Both the position numbers and the translations under genes were made by a program. DNA of 64,000 bases from Microbacterium sp. MM2322 (lineage in GTDB: Bacteria; Actinomycetota; Actinomycetes; Actinomycetales; Microbacteriaceae): the NCBI RefSeq assembly GCF_964186585.1, contig NZ_OZ075067.1:1922001-1986000 (forward strand). The letters are read 5' to 3'. Below, one piece after another: positions 44,633-53,184 of the stretch. The notes beneath the pieces are model-generated. The model saw only the letters and a program-made list of their open reading frames with translations, made no database searches and was not told the DNA's origin. The stretch's first letter is position 1. Every line of letters starts with the position of its first letter.

Positions 44633-45066
44633 TGCAGCTTCCACCAGTCTTCCAATCCGCCGCTCACGCGGTCGACGTCCTCAGGCGTGCCGAAAACTTC
44701 TAGCCGATACAAGTGCGGCACACGACACTTGCGGCTGATGATCTCTCCGGCGAGGCAGAACGACTCGCCGAAATTGCTGTTTCCCGCGGAGATGACTCCG
44801 CGGATCAGGCTCCGATTGCCCTCATCGTTGAGGAAGCGGACGACCTGCTTGGGTACCGCGCCCTTTTCTTCTCCTCGACCCTGGCCTCCCCCATAGGTGG
44901 GGGTGACCAGGACGTACGGCTCATCGATGTGAAGAATGCCGTCGGAGGAGTGGATCGGGATGCGGCGAGCCGGCATCCCGAGCTTCTCGATGAACCGCGC
45001 GGTGTTACCCGACACGCTCGAGAAGTAGACGAGCAGCGGCACGTTCGTCATGACGGCCGCGCTCAT
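44629..45066 (-). CDS. nrdI: NrdI flavodoxin-like protein
   Basis: The 145-residue protein has the NrdI flavin-binding segments YFSSVSGNT (about 14-22), TPTYGGG (about 55-61) and GNSNFGESF (about 94-102). It supplies superoxide or peroxide for assembly of the dimanganese cofactor of NrdF. The gene lies between nrdH and nrdE and shares a 4-bp overlap with nrdE. Confidence 0.95.
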   Translation of the reverse strand: MSAAVMTNVPLLVYFSSVSGNTARFIEKLGMPARRIPIHSSDGILHIDEPYVLVTPTYGGGQGRGEEKGAVPKQVVRFLNDEGNRSLIRGVISAGNSNFGESFCLAGEIISRKCRVPHLYRLEVFGTPEDVDRVSGGLEDWWKLQ

Positions 45067-45069
45067 CGG

Positions 45070-45303
45070 TCAGACCAGACGAGACGCGAGCTCGTCGATC
45101 TTGTCGGGGCGGAAGCCCGACCAGTGGTCCTCGTCGGTGACGACGACCGGCGCCTGGAGGTAGCCGAGCGACTTGACGTGCTCGAGCGCCGCCGGGTCCT
45201 CGGAGAGGTCGAGGATCTCGTAGTCGATGCCCTTGGAGTCCAGCGCGCGGTACGTCGCGTTGCACTGAACGCAGGACGGCTTCGTGTACACGGTGATCGC
45301 CAT
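45070..45303 (-). CDS. nrdH: NrdH glutaredoxin-like redox protein
   Basis: The 77-residue protein is a typical NrdH: redox motif CVQC at residues 11-14 and the C-terminal WSGFRPDKI signature that distinguishes NrdH from glutaredoxin. It takes electrons from thioredoxin reductase and reduces NrdE. The frame is open upstream, but the ATG at 45303 gives the standard length, and GAGAGAGTC precedes it. It is the first gene of the operon; the 455 bp upstream hold regulatory sites. Confidence 0.95.
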   Translation of the reverse strand: MAITVYTKPSCVQCNATYRALDSKGIDYEILDLSEDPAALEHVKSLGYLQAPVVVTDEDHWSGFRPDKIDELASRLV

Positions 45304-45434
45304 CTGTGACTCTCTCTCGTCTGTGTGGACCCGTCGGTGCGGGGTCCGTCTGGTGGGGGAAATCTGTCTGCAGGATGCGGGCGTGATCCGCCCGTTCGCC
45401 TGGTTCCGACGGGTTGGGGCCTGCCGGGAGCTCA

Positions 45435-45482
45435 ATACTACATATGGGTACGGACACCAGGAAGCACCACAAGGGCTAGTAG
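45435..45482 (-). promoter_or_regulatory. pair of NrdR-box-like sequences upstream of nrdHIEF
   Basis: Two 16-bp elements, ATACTACATATGGGTA (45435-45450) and CCACAAGGGCTAGTAG (45467-45482), each share about half to two thirds of the NrdR consensus and start 32 bp apart, the spacing usual for NrdR pairs. On the minus strand the first overlaps a possible -10 TAGTAT. This fits repression of the operon by NrdR when dATP is high. Confidence 0.5.
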
Positions 45483-45529
45483 TTACATCCGTGTAGTTTT
45501 TCCGCATCCCTCCACAGATACAACACAGG

Positions 45530-45627
45530 TTGTCCACCGATTCATCCCCAGTTTCGGAACTCGGCAACCGGATCGAAAAGGCCAGGATTCCGGCCGAAAC
45601 CGCTCGCGCCTCGGCAGGTTGTCCACA
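45530..45627 (+). promoter_or_regulatory. two DnaA-box-like 9-mers
   Basis: TTGTCCACC (45530-45538) and TTGTCCACA (45619-45627) match the actinobacterial DnaA box. They lie in the 455-bp region between nrdH and the divergent MFS gene. DnaA is known to control ribonucleotide reductase genes in other bacteria. The rest of this region shows no gene. Two boxes alone do not indicate an origin. Confidence 0.4.
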
Positions 45628-45746
45628 GGCAGGACGTTACGGGTGACTTCCGACATCGCATCCGTGCCGAAACCACCGTCCGGGCGTGTCGTCGGCGTGT
45701 CGCGGCGCGGCTCCGACACGACATCTGGAACGTCGGTCCCCGGCAG

Positions 45747-45752
45747 TACGGT
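45747..45752 (+). promoter_or_regulatory. -10 hexamer before the MFS gene at 45759
   Basis: TACGGT is followed by GGAGGG and GTG. The GGAGGG is too close to the start to act as a normal Shine-Dalgarno sequence. Confidence 0.45.
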
Positions 45753-45758
45753 GGAGGG

Positions 45759-46964
45759 GTGGCGGGATACTCGGAGCTCCTGCGCGCACCCGGGGTCGCG
45801 CGCATCATCGCGGCACAGTTGACGGCACGATTCCCCAGCGGGATGACGAGCCTCGCCGTCCTCCTCCACGTCGAGCAGTCCACCGGGTCCTACGGCTACG
45901 CGGGCATCGTCCTCGCCGCCGTCTCCATCGGGCAGGCGATCTCCGGCCCGGTCACGAGTCGCTGGATGGGCGTGTGGGGAATGCGCCGCGTCCTCACGCT
46001 CACCGCCGCCGTCTGCGCCGCCGCCGTCCTCGCCCTGGCGATCAACCCGTTCGGGATGGTCGGTTTCATCGTTTTCGGCTTCATCGCCGGTATCGCGAAC
46101 CCTCCGGTGCAGCCGGCCGTCCGCACGATCTACCCGAAGATCGTGACCTCGCGGCAGCTGACTCCCCTCTTCTCCCTCGACGCGAGCCTGCAGGAGATCA
46201 TCTGGATCTTCGCTCCCGTGCTCATCACGCTCGTCGCGACGCAGGTGGGCACCGTCCCCGCGCTCTACCTGATCGTCGTCATCCTCATCGGCGGATGCAC
46301 CTGGTTCATCGCCTCCCCCGAGGTCGGACGCGTCCGCATCCCCCGCAGCCGCCGCGGATTCGGACGAGTTCTCGGCAAGCCCGTGGTCCTGCTGTCGACG
46401 GTCACCGGCTTCCTCCTCATCGGTGCGTGCGCCGCCGTCGAGGCGGGCGTCGTGGCGACCTTCGGGCACGAGGGTCTCCAGGCCGGCATCGTGCTGGCCG
46501 TCTTCGCCGTCGGCAGCCTCGCCGGCGGACTCGGCTTCGGACACATCCCGATCGGGCGCTGGGCGATGGCGCGGCGGCTCACGATCGTCGCGGTCGGCGT
46601 GACCCTCGTCATCATCAGCCTGAACGCCTGGTGGATGGGCGCATCCCTCTTCGTCGCGGGGCTCGGCATCGCGCCCGCCCTCGCGGTGATGTTCGCCATC
46701 ACGAGCGCGAGCGTGCGATTCAGCGAGACGGCCGAGGCCTACGGCTGGATCGGCACCGGCCAGCTGATCGGCGCCGCCGCGGGTTCCGCGGTCGCGGGCT
46801 TCTTGATCGACGGCGTCGGCTCGGTCGGGGCCTTCATCGCGGCGTCCGGGTTCGCCGTGGCCGGCGCGGTCGTGGCCGTCGTGTGGGTCCGCGGGTTCCC
46901 CGATCTGCGCGGCCGGGACGCGAGCCCCATCCCCGACACCGAGCCGGTCCCGCTCATCACCTGA
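45759..46964 (+). CDS. MFS transporter
   Basis: The 401-residue protein has twelve predicted membrane helices in two halves with a basic central loop (RIPRSRRGFGRVLGK, about 187-202). A fairly long acidic, proline-rich tail follows the last helix. It resembles MFS proteins of actinobacteria annotated as drug or sugar efflux carriers. The GTG at 45759 fits a leaderless start. It is a single gene, divergent from nrdHIEF. The substrate is unknown. Confidence 0.83.
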   Translation: MAGYSELLRAPGVARIIAAQLTARFPSGMTSLAVLLHVEQSTGSYGYAGIVLAAVSIGQAISGPVTSRWMGVWGMRRVLTLTAAVCAAAVLALAINPFGMVGFIVFGFIAGIANPPVQPAVRTIYPKIVTSRQLTPLFSLDASLQEIIWIFAPVLITLVATQVGTVPALYLIVVILIGGCTWFIASPEVGRVRIPRSRRGFGRVLGKPVVLLSTVTGFLLIGACAAVEAGVVATFGHEGLQAGIVLAVFAVGSLAGGLGFGHIPIGRWAMARRLTIVAVGVTLVIISLNAWWMGASLFVAGLGIAPALAVMFAITSASVRFSETAEAYGWIGTGQLIGAAAGSAVAGFLIDGVGSVGAFIAASGFAVAGAVVAVVWVRGFPDLRGRDASPIPDTEPVPLIT

Positions 46965-46969
46965 GCGAG

Positions 46970-46988
46970 GCGGCGTGTCTCACGCCGC
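46970..46988. terminator. short hairpin between convergent genes
   Basis: An 8-bp perfect stem (46970-46977 with 46981-46988) closes on TCT, right after the MFS stop and overlapping the end of the convergent hypothetical gene. Confidence 0.5.
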
Positions 46989-47384
46989 GCGACGCAGCAA
47001 GAAGAGAACTGCCTGCGCATAGGCGTCCGCGGGCTGCGGGTGCCGGAAGACGTGGGATGCGGCATCCACCTCGATCTCCACCTCGTGGATGTCGGGGAGG
47101 CGACGAAGCGCGCGGAACGTGCCGCGGAGCATCTCGCGCAGCTGCGCCTCGGAGGGCAGCCACAGCGCGTCCTCGAGCGCGACGGAATCGAGCGCCCACT
47201 CGGTCGTGCCGTTGAAAGCGAGCAGATCGCCGGTGGGGTAGCTGCGCGCTTCCACCGTCATGTCGCTGACGGTGTAGACGTCGGCCTCGAACTCGGGTTC
47301 GTCGAGTTGAAAGCGGTCGCCGGAACGAGGACGCCAGATCAGGCCGCTCGCGCGCAGCTCGCGTGCCAGGTCGGTGGAGATCAT
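46980..47384 (-). CDS. conserved hypothetical protein of actinobacteria
   Basis: The 134-residue protein has no membrane helix or signal. The middle contains FNGTTEWALDSV and LWLPSEAQLREML, a combination I know from small actinobacterial proteins often labelled, with little basis, as pilus assembly protein CpaE. No CpaE receiver or ATPase domain is present. The ATG at 47384 has CAGGAT six bases upstream. The function is unknown. Confidence 0.65.
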   Translation of the reverse strand: MISTDLARELRASGLIWRPRSGDRFQLDEPEFEADVYTVSDMTVEARSYPTGDLLAFNGTTEWALDSVALEDALWLPSEAQLREMLRGTFRALRRLPDIHEVEIEVDAASHVFRHPQPADAYAQAVLFLLRRAA

Positions 47385-47390
47385 CCCCCC

Positions 47391-47396
47391 ATCCTG
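47391..47396 (-). promoter_or_regulatory. -10 hexamer before the conserved hypothetical gene
   Basis: CAGGAT on the minus strand, then six G, then the ATG at 47384. The G-run may add ribosome binding. Confidence 0.4.
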
Positions 47397-47424
47397 GCCC
47401 GGCTCGAGAGGGTGGGGCGCGTCC

Positions 47425-47430
47425 TAGGCT
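47425..47430 (+). promoter_or_regulatory. -10 hexamer of a leaderless promoter for the alpha/beta hydrolase gene
   Basis: TAGGCT is six bases before the ATG at 47437. Confidence 0.55.
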
Positions 47431-47436
47431 GGGAGC

Positions 47437-48210
47437 ATGCCCTCACCGGTCACGCTCCCGCGCCTGAGCTGGGGCGATCCCCACGCCGAGCGCCACGCTC
47501 TCCTCGTCCATGGACTCGGATCGAATGCCGCCCTCATGTGGCGGTACGCCGTGGCTCTGGCCGACGCCGGATGGCGCGTCGACGCGGTCGACCTGCGCGG
47601 TCACGGCACCGCCCCGCGTGCCCTCGACTACACGATCGACGCCTACGCGGAGGACCTCCGGCACACCGGGCCCGCCGGCGACGGGCCGTGGGATCTCGTC
47701 CTCGGCCACTCTCTCGGCGGCGCGGCGGCCACGGCGGCGAGCGCGACGACCCCCGCCTGGACCCGCCACCTCGTCCTCATCGACCCGGCCATCCACCTCG
47801 CCGACGCCGACCGCGAGATCGTCCGGGCGAGTCAGCAACAGGCTTTCGCCGACACGTCCGCGGCCGCGGTCCGCGCCGCGCACCCCGACTGGCACGACCT
47901 CGACGTCGAGCTGAAGGCCGTCGCCGCCGCGCAGGCGAGCCGGTACGCGGTGGAGCAGACGAGCGAGCAGAACGCAGCGTGGGACGTGCGGGATGCGGCA
48001 TCCCGCCTCACCGTGCCCACCCACGTCATCGGCGGCGATCCTGCGGTGTACTCGATCTTCACGGGTGCTCTCGCTGCGGAGGTGCTGCAGAACCCGGTCG
48101 TCACGATGTCGATCGTCCCCGGCACGGGGCACTCGCCGCATCGGGATGCTCCGGATGCCGCCGCGCACGCGCTCCTCGACGCGGTCGACGCGTGGGGACG
48201 CCGACCGTGA
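47437..48210 (+). CDS. alpha/beta hydrolase
   Basis: The 257-residue protein has the alpha/beta-hydrolase landmarks: LLVHGLGSNAAL oxyanion region (about 24-35), DLRGHG, nucleophile elbow GHSLGG with Ser near 91, and the catalytic His near the C-terminus in GTGHSPHRD. The likely Asp is in HVIGGDPAV (about 200). It is translationally coupled to the acyl-CoA dehydrogenase gene (GTGA), suggesting ester or thioester hydrolysis in the same pathway. The specific substrate is not known. Confidence 0.84.
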   Translation: MPSPVTLPRLSWGDPHAERHALLVHGLGSNAALMWRYAVALADAGWRVDAVDLRGHGTAPRALDYTIDAYAEDLRHTGPAGDGPWDLVLGHSLGGAAATAASATTPAWTRHLVLIDPAIHLADADREIVRASQQQAFADTSAAAVRAAHPDWHDLDVELKAVAAAQASRYAVEQTSEQNAAWDVRDAASRLTVPTHVIGGDPAVYSIFTGALAAEVLQNPVVTMSIVPGTGHSPHRDAPDAAAHALLDAVDAWGRRP

Positions 48211-49364
48211 GCTTCGACCCCGCCGCGTACCTGCCGGACGACCTCCTCGCGCGCATCCGGTCGCGGGCCGCCGCGGTGGACGCCGAGAACGTCTTCCCCG
48301 ACGAGGATCTCGCCGAGCTCCGCACTGCGGGCTACCTCGCGATCCTCGTCCCCGCTGAGCACGGCGGGGCGGGGCTGGGGCTCCGCGAGGCATCCATCCT
48401 GCAGCAGCGCCTCGCGGGCGCCGCTCCCGCGACAGCCCTCGCGATCAACATGCACCTCGTCTGGACGGGCGTCGCGAAGGTCATGTCGGACCGCGGCGAC
48501 GACGCGCTCCGGTTCCTGCAGGAGGGCGCCGCACGCGGCGAGGTGTTCGCGTTCGGGATCAGCGAGGCGGGGAACGACCTCGTCCTCTTCGGGAGCGACA
48601 CGGATGCCGCGCCTCGCCCCGACGGCTCGTACGCCTTCACGGGCACCAAGATCTTCACCTCGCTCGCGCCGGTGTGGACGCATCTGGGCCTCCACGGCCT
48701 CGACACCTCGAACCCCGAGGATCCTCGCCTCGTGTTCGCCTTCGTTCCGCGCAGCGACGCGATCGTCACGCGCGACGACTGGGACACGATCGGGATGCGG
48801 GGCACCCAGTCGCGGACGACCGAGCTCCACGGCGCGGTCGCGCCGGCGGATCGGATCGTGCGGAAGCTCCCCGTCGGGCCGAGTCCCGACCCGCTCGACT
48901 TCGGGATCTTCAGCGTCTTCGAGATCCTGCTGGCCTCCGTCTACACCGGGATCGCCCGGCGCGCACTCGACCTCGCCGTCGGCACGGCGCGGTCGCGTAC
49001 CTCGAAGAAGACGGGGCGGACGTACAGCCAGGACCCCGACATCCGGTGGCGCGTGGCCGACATGGCGCTCGCGTACGACGCCCTCCCGGTGCAGGTCGAG
49101 ACCCTCGCGGCGGACGTCGACGCCCTCGTCGATCACGGTGCGATGTGGTTCCCGAAGCTGTCCGCGATCAAGCACCGCGCTGTCGTTGCGGCGAAGCATG
49201 TCGTCGATGAGGCGATGCTCGTCGCCGGCGGCTCCTCCTTCTTCACGAGGAACGAGCTGAGCCGGCTGTACCGCGACGTGCTCGCCGGGATGTTCCACCC
49301 CTCCGACCCCGAGTCGGTGCACAGCGCCCTCGCCAACGCGTGGTTGGGCCCGGTCGAGCCGTGA
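48207..49364 (+). CDS. acyl-CoA dehydrogenase family protein
   Basis: The 385-residue protein has the acyl-CoA dehydrogenase N-terminal helical domain (LVPAEHGGAGLGLREA, about 45-60), the central FAD-binding beta domain (FGISEAGND.., then FTGTKIFTSLAP) and a helical C-terminal domain. Length and domain order are normal. An obvious catalytic Glu in the usual position is hard to place, so a related flavoprotein monooxygenase or dehydrogenase of this fold is possible. The GTG overlaps the hydrolase stop by 4 bp. Confidence 0.83.
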   Translation: MSFDPAAYLPDDLLARIRSRAAAVDAENVFPDEDLAELRTAGYLAILVPAEHGGAGLGLREASILQQRLAGAAPATALAINMHLVWTGVAKVMSDRGDDALRFLQEGAARGEVFAFGISEAGNDLVLFGSDTDAAPRPDGSYAFTGTKIFTSLAPVWTHLGLHGLDTSNPEDPRLVFAFVPRSDAIVTRDDWDTIGMRGTQSRTTELHGAVAPADRIVRKLPVGPSPDPLDFGIFSVFEILLASVYTGIARRALDLAVGTARSRTSKKTGRTYSQDPDIRWRVADMALAYDALPVQVETLAADVDALVDHGAMWFPKLSAIKHRAVVAAKHVVDEAMLVAGGSSFFTRNELSRLYRDVLAGMFHPSDPESVHSALANAWLGPVEP

Positions 49365-49393
49365 GCCGCCGCGGCCTCTGAGGAGCACCGTGG

Positions 49394-49399
49394 CAGGAT
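49394..49399 (+). promoter_or_regulatory. -10 hexamer before the DUF445 gene
   Basis: CAGGAT is six bases before the ATG at 49406. The match is moderate. Confidence 0.4.
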
Positions 49400-49405
49400 G
49401 GCCGA

Positions 49406-50677
49406 ATGGCCCGCATCCCGTACGGCTCGCTGAGCACCGCTGATCAGCAGCGGTACCGCGGGCTCCGCACCATGAAGGCGGTCGCCCTCGGCGCCCTGAT
49501 CTTCATGGCGATCATCTTCGTCATCGCGTTCATCCTCGAGAAGGACATCTCCGGCTGGGGGTACGTCCGCGCGGCAGCCGAAGGCGGCATGGTCGGTGCG
49601 CTCGCGGACTGGTTCGCCGTGACGGCGCTGTTCCGTCATCCCCTCGGCATCCCGATCCCGCACACCGCGATCATCCCGAAGCGCAAGGACGAGATCGGCC
49701 GCACCCTCGGCGAATTCGTCGAGACCAACTTCCTCGAGGGCGGCGTCGTCCGCCAGAAACTCGAGTCGACGAACATCGCGCGGACCGCGGGTGCGTGGCT
49801 GCAGGACCCCGCTCATGCGAAGACGGTCGCCGCCGAGGCCTCGACGATGGCCTCCGGCATCCTCACCGCCCTCAGCGACGACGAGGTGCAGGACCTCATC
49901 AGCGACCTGGCCCACGAGCACCTGCTGAGCCCGTCGTGGGGACCTTCGCTCGGCACCTGGCTGTCGCGGGTGGTGGATGCCGACGCCCACCGCGGCGCGG
50001 TCGACTTAGGCGTCGACAGCATCGCCCGGTGGCTCGACGCGAACCGCGAAGCCTTCGACGGGCTCGTGTCACGCCGACTGCCGTCCTGGGTGCCGTCGGT
50101 CGCGATGCGCCTCGTGGACGACACGGTCTACCACGAGGCGACGAAGTTCGTCGCCGCGGTGCAGGCCGACCCTGATCACCCCGCGCGGAAGGCTCTCGAC
50201 CAGTACCTCGAGCGCCTCGCCGAGAACCTGCAGCACGACCCCGAGACGATCGGACGCCTCGAGGGCGCGAAGAGCGCCGTCTTCGACAGCCCGCGCGTCC
50301 GCACCCTCGCCGCCGATGCCTGGAACACCGCGAAGACCGGCCTGCTGCGCTCACTCGCCGACGAGGACAGCGCGCTCCGCCGCCGCGTCACCGCCGCGCT
50401 CGGTGACCTCGGAGATCGGCTGGCGACCGACACGGCGCTGCAGCAGCGGGTCGACAAGCGCATCGCGGATGCCGCCGTGTTCCTCGTCGATCGGTACCGC
50501 CATGACATCGCGTCGATCATCACCGACACGGTCGAACGCTGGGATGCCGATGAGACGAGCCAGAAGATCGAGCTCCAGGTCGGCCGCGACCTGCAGTACA
50601 TCCGCCTGAACGGCACGATCGTCGGCGCTCTCGCCGGGCTCGTGATCTTCACCGTCGCGCACCTCCTCCTCCCCTGA
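49406..50677 (+). CDS. DUF445 domain-containing membrane protein (YjiN-like)
   Basis: The 423-residue protein has one or two membrane helices near residues 24-60, then the DUF445 hallmark GGMVGALADWFAVTALFRHPLG, written here in parts (GALADWFAV, FRHPLG, about 66-85), a long helical soluble region and a final membrane helix at the C-terminus. The family is widespread but has no established function. hutG starts one base after its stop, so it lies upstream of a histidine-degradation gene in the same unit. Confidence 0.82.
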   Translation: MARIPYGSLSTADQQRYRGLRTMKAVALGALIFMAIIFVIAFILEKDISGWGYVRAAAEGGMVGALADWFAVTALFRHPLGIPIPHTAIIPKRKDEIGRTLGEFVETNFLEGGVVRQKLESTNIARTAGAWLQDPAHAKTVAAEASTMASGILTALSDDEVQDLISDLAHEHLLSPSWGPSLGTWLSRVVDADAHRGAVDLGVDSIARWLDANREAFDGLVSRRLPSWVPSVAMRLVDDTVYHEATKFVAAVQADPDHPARKALDQYLERLAENLQHDPETIGRLEGAKSAVFDSPRVRTLAADAWNTAKTGLLRSLADEDSALRRRVTAALGDLGDRLATDTALQQRVDKRIADAAVFLVDRYRHDIASIITDTVERWDADETSQKIELQVGRDLQYIRLNGTIVGALAGLVIFTVAHLLLP

Positions 50678-50678
50678 C

Positions 50679-51557
50679 ATGGCGCTCTCGTCGGACCCAC
50701 TGTGGCCTCGCGCCGGAGACTGGCCTGCGCCCGACGGGCGAGTGGATGCCGCCCTCCTCGGCCTGCCTGCGTTCCGCACCTCGCTGTCGCCGACGGGCGC
50801 GCACGCGACACCGGCCGCCGTCCGCGAAGCGCTCCGCCGCTTCAGCCCCACGCTGCTCGGGCCTCCCCCCATCGATCTGAACGAGGCCCTTCGCATCGCG
50901 GACGCGGGTGAGGTCGACGACCCCGATGGGCCCGAGGGCGAGACCCGCGTGCGCGACCGGGTGGGCGAGCTCCGCGCCCAGTCGGACCTCGTGATCGCGC
51001 TCGGGGGCGACAACTCCGTGACCTACGCGACCGCGCAGGGCGCCGGCGTCTCGGGCCTCATCACCCTCGACGCGCACTTCGACCTCCGCGACGGGGTCTC
51101 CAACGGCTCCCCCGTCCGCCGACTCGTCGAGGACGGACTCGACCCACGGCGCATCGTGCAGATCGGCATCGCGGACTTCGCGAACTCGGTCGCCTATGCG
51201 CAGCGTGCCGCGGACCTCGGCATCACCGTCATCACGCTCGACGACGTCCGACGCCGCGGCGCCGAGGACGTCATGATCCAGGCTCTCGCCATCGCGGGAT
51301 CGGCCGGCGCCGTGCACCTGGACATCGATGTGGACGTCTGCGACCGCTCCGTCGCGCCGGGATGCCCGGCATCCGTCCCCGGGGGACTGGAAGCGTGGGA
51401 GTTGCGCGCCCTCGTCCGCGCGGCCACCGGCGACCGGCGCATCGTCAGCGCCGACATCGTCGAGGTCGATGCGACAGCGGATGCCGCTGACGGCCGCACC
51501 GTCAGACTCGCCGCGCTCTGCGTCCTGGAACTCCTCGCCGGAAGGGCACTCGCATGA
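50679..51557 (+). CDS. hutG: formimidoylglutamase (arginase/agmatinase family)
   Basis: The 292-residue protein belongs to the ureohydrolase family. Dimanganese ligand motifs are DAHFDLRD (about 128-135) and DIDVDVCD (about 214-221). In the first motif the usual GG.HS is GGDNS, so one histidine ligand is replaced by Asn; from memory some formiminoglutamases show the same change. It would hydrolyse N-formimino-glutamate to glutamate and formamide, the last step of histidine breakdown. The hut context supports this over arginase or agmatinase. Its stop overlaps the phosphatase gene start. Confidence 0.8.
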   Translation: MALSSDPLWPRAGDWPAPDGRVDAALLGLPAFRTSLSPTGAHATPAAVREALRRFSPTLLGPPPIDLNEALRIADAGEVDDPDGPEGETRVRDRVGELRAQSDLVIALGGDNSVTYATAQGAGVSGLITLDAHFDLRDGVSNGSPVRRLVEDGLDPRRIVQIGIADFANSVAYAQRAADLGITVITLDDVRRRGAEDVMIQALAIAGSAGAVHLDIDVDVCDRSVAPGCPASVPGGLEAWELRALVRAATGDRRIVSADIVEVDATADAADGRTVRLAALCVLELLAGRALA

Positions 51558-52036
51558 TCACTCTCATCCTCGTCCGTCACGCCAAGAGCGACTGGGCCAC
51601 CGGCCAGGACGATCACGAACGTCCCTTGAACGACCGCGGCCGCCGGGACGCCCCGGTCATGGCGCGGCGTCTCGCGGCGACCGGCGTGCGGCCCGCCCGC
51701 ATCCTGTCGTCCACCGCGGTGCGCGCACGGACGACGGCGCAGGTGTTCGCGGAGTCCCTGGGCGTCACGGTCGATACCGACGAGGGCCTCTACGGCGCCG
51801 CCGGCTCGCGCCTGCTCGACGCCGCCGCCGCGAGCGGCGCGACCGACATCATGGTCGTCGCGCACGATCCCGGGATGACCGTGCTGGCCGAACGGCTCTC
51901 GGACGGCGGCATCGGTGCGATGCCGACGTGCGCGGTCGCGACGTTCTTCTGGGACACGGACGACTGGGACGTCGCCACCGCCGTGCCGCCCGCCCGCTGG
52001 AACATCGACACCCCGCGAGCGGTCAGCGCGGCCTGA
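51554..52036 (+). CDS. SixA-like phosphohistidine phosphatase (histidine phosphatase superfamily)
   Basis: The 160-residue protein has the catalytic LVRHAKSDW motif (about 6-14) typical of SixA, a second Arg in [11 protein letters not shown] (about 53-63) and the second catalytic His in VVAHDPGMT (about 98). It removes phosphate from phosphohistidine or small phosphate esters. It is coupled to hutG by a 4-bp overlap and its tail overlaps hutI by 14 bp on the other strand. A functional tie to histidine catabolism is not established. Confidence 0.83.
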   Translation: MITLILVRHAKSDWATGQDDHERPLNDRGRRDAPVMARRLAATGVRPARILSSTAVRARTTAQVFAESLGVTVDTDEGLYGAAGSRLLDAAAASGATDIMVVAHDPGMTVLAERLSDGGIGAMPTCAVATFFWDTDDWDVATAVPPARWNIDTPRAVSAA

Positions 52037-53183
52037 GGACCTCACCGCCGCGATAGACGCGGTTCACGAGCGGCACACCGGGTCGGTAGGCCAGGTGTCG
52101 GCGGCTCGGCGCATCGAGCACGACGAGGTCGGCGCGCGCGCCGACGCCCAGGTGTCCGACCTCGTCACGGCGGAGCGCGCGGGCTCCCCCGGCCGTCGCC
52201 GCCCAGACGGCCTCGCCGACCGTCATCCCCATCTCGCGCACCGCGAGGGCGATCATGAGCGGCATCGAACTCGTGAAGCACGAACCCGGATTGCAGTCGC
52301 TCGCGAGCGCCACCGTGACCCCGGCGTCGATGAGCCGCCGCGCATCGGGGTACGGCTGCCGCGTCGAGAACTCCACCCCCGGGAGCAGGGTCGCGACCGT
52401 CGTCGACCCAGCGAGGGCCGCGATGTCGGCATCCGTCAAGTGGGTGCAATGGTCGACGGATGCCGCGCCCAGCCGCACCGCGAGCTGCACGCCCGGTCCC
52501 TCGCCGAGCTGGTTGCCGTGCACCCGGACGCCGAGGCCCGCGTCCGCGCCTGCCCGGAGGATGCGCTCGCTCTCGGCCTCGGTGAACGCTCCGCGCTCGC
52601 AGAACACGTCGACCCAGCGGACGTGCGGGCGGGTGGCCGCCAGCATCCCGGTGCAGACGAGGTCGACGTACGCGTCGCGTTCCGCACCCTCGGGAACGAC
52701 ATGCGCCCCGAGGTACGTGACCTCGTCGGTGACCTCCGCAGCCAGCCGCGCGAGGCGTTCCTCCCCTGCCGTCGTGAGGTCGTAGCCCGTCTTCACCTCG
52801 AACGTCGTCGTGCCCTGCGCGTGCAGTTCGGCGACGAGAGCGGCGAGCCGCGTCCGCAGCTCGTCATCGGTGGCCGCGCGCGTGGCCGCGACGGTCCGGC
52901 GGATGCCGCCCGCGGCATACGGAACCCCCGTCATCCGCGCCTCGAATTCATCGGCGCGGTCGCCGGCGAAGACGAGGTGGGTGTGGCTGTCCACGAACCC
53001 CGGGATCACGGCCCGACCGGCGAGGTCGACGACATCCTCGGCGTCGGGCGCGTCGGGCGCGGGCCCCCACCACGCGACGCGTCCACCCTCGATCAGCAGC
53101 GCGGCGTTCGCGATGGTCGCGGTCGGGTCCGCGGCATCCGCGTTCGTCGTGAGCTCGGCGATGCCGGTGAGGAGGGTCGCCAC
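52023..53183 (-). CDS. hutI: imidazolonepropionase
   Basis: The 386-residue protein has the amidohydrolase metal motif in [15 protein letters not shown] (about 60-74), EVKTGYDL (about 128-135), a His in GAHVVP, and ASDCNPG (about 294-300) with the catalytic Asp. These match HutI, which opens the imidazolone ring to formiminoglutamate. The GTG start is one base after the hutU stop. It is the last gene of hutH-hutU-hutI. Confidence 0.93.
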   Translation of the reverse strand: MATLLTGIAELTTNADAADPTATIANAALLIEGGRVAWWGPAPDAPDAEDVVDLAGRAVIPGFVDSHTHLVFAGDRADEFEARMTGVPYAAGGIRRTVAATRAATDDELRTRLAALVAELHAQGTTTFEVKTGYDLTTAGEERLARLAAEVTDEVTYLGAHVVPEGAERDAYVDLVCTGMLAATRPHVRWVDVFCERGAFTEAESERILRAGADAGLGVRVHGNQLGEGPGVQLAVRLGAASVDHCTHLTDADIAALAGSTTVATLLPGVEFSTRQPYPDARRLIDAGVTVALASDCNPGSCFTSSMPLMIALAVREMGMTVGEAVWAATAGGARALRRDEVGHLGVGARADLVVLDAPSRRHLAYRPGVPLVNRVYRGGEVLRPR

Positions 53184-53184
53184 G

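Noticed and set aside
45304..45758. Possible replication origin, because DnaA-like boxes occur here
   Set aside because: Only two boxes are seen, and no dnaA, dnaN or AT-rich unwinding region is nearby.
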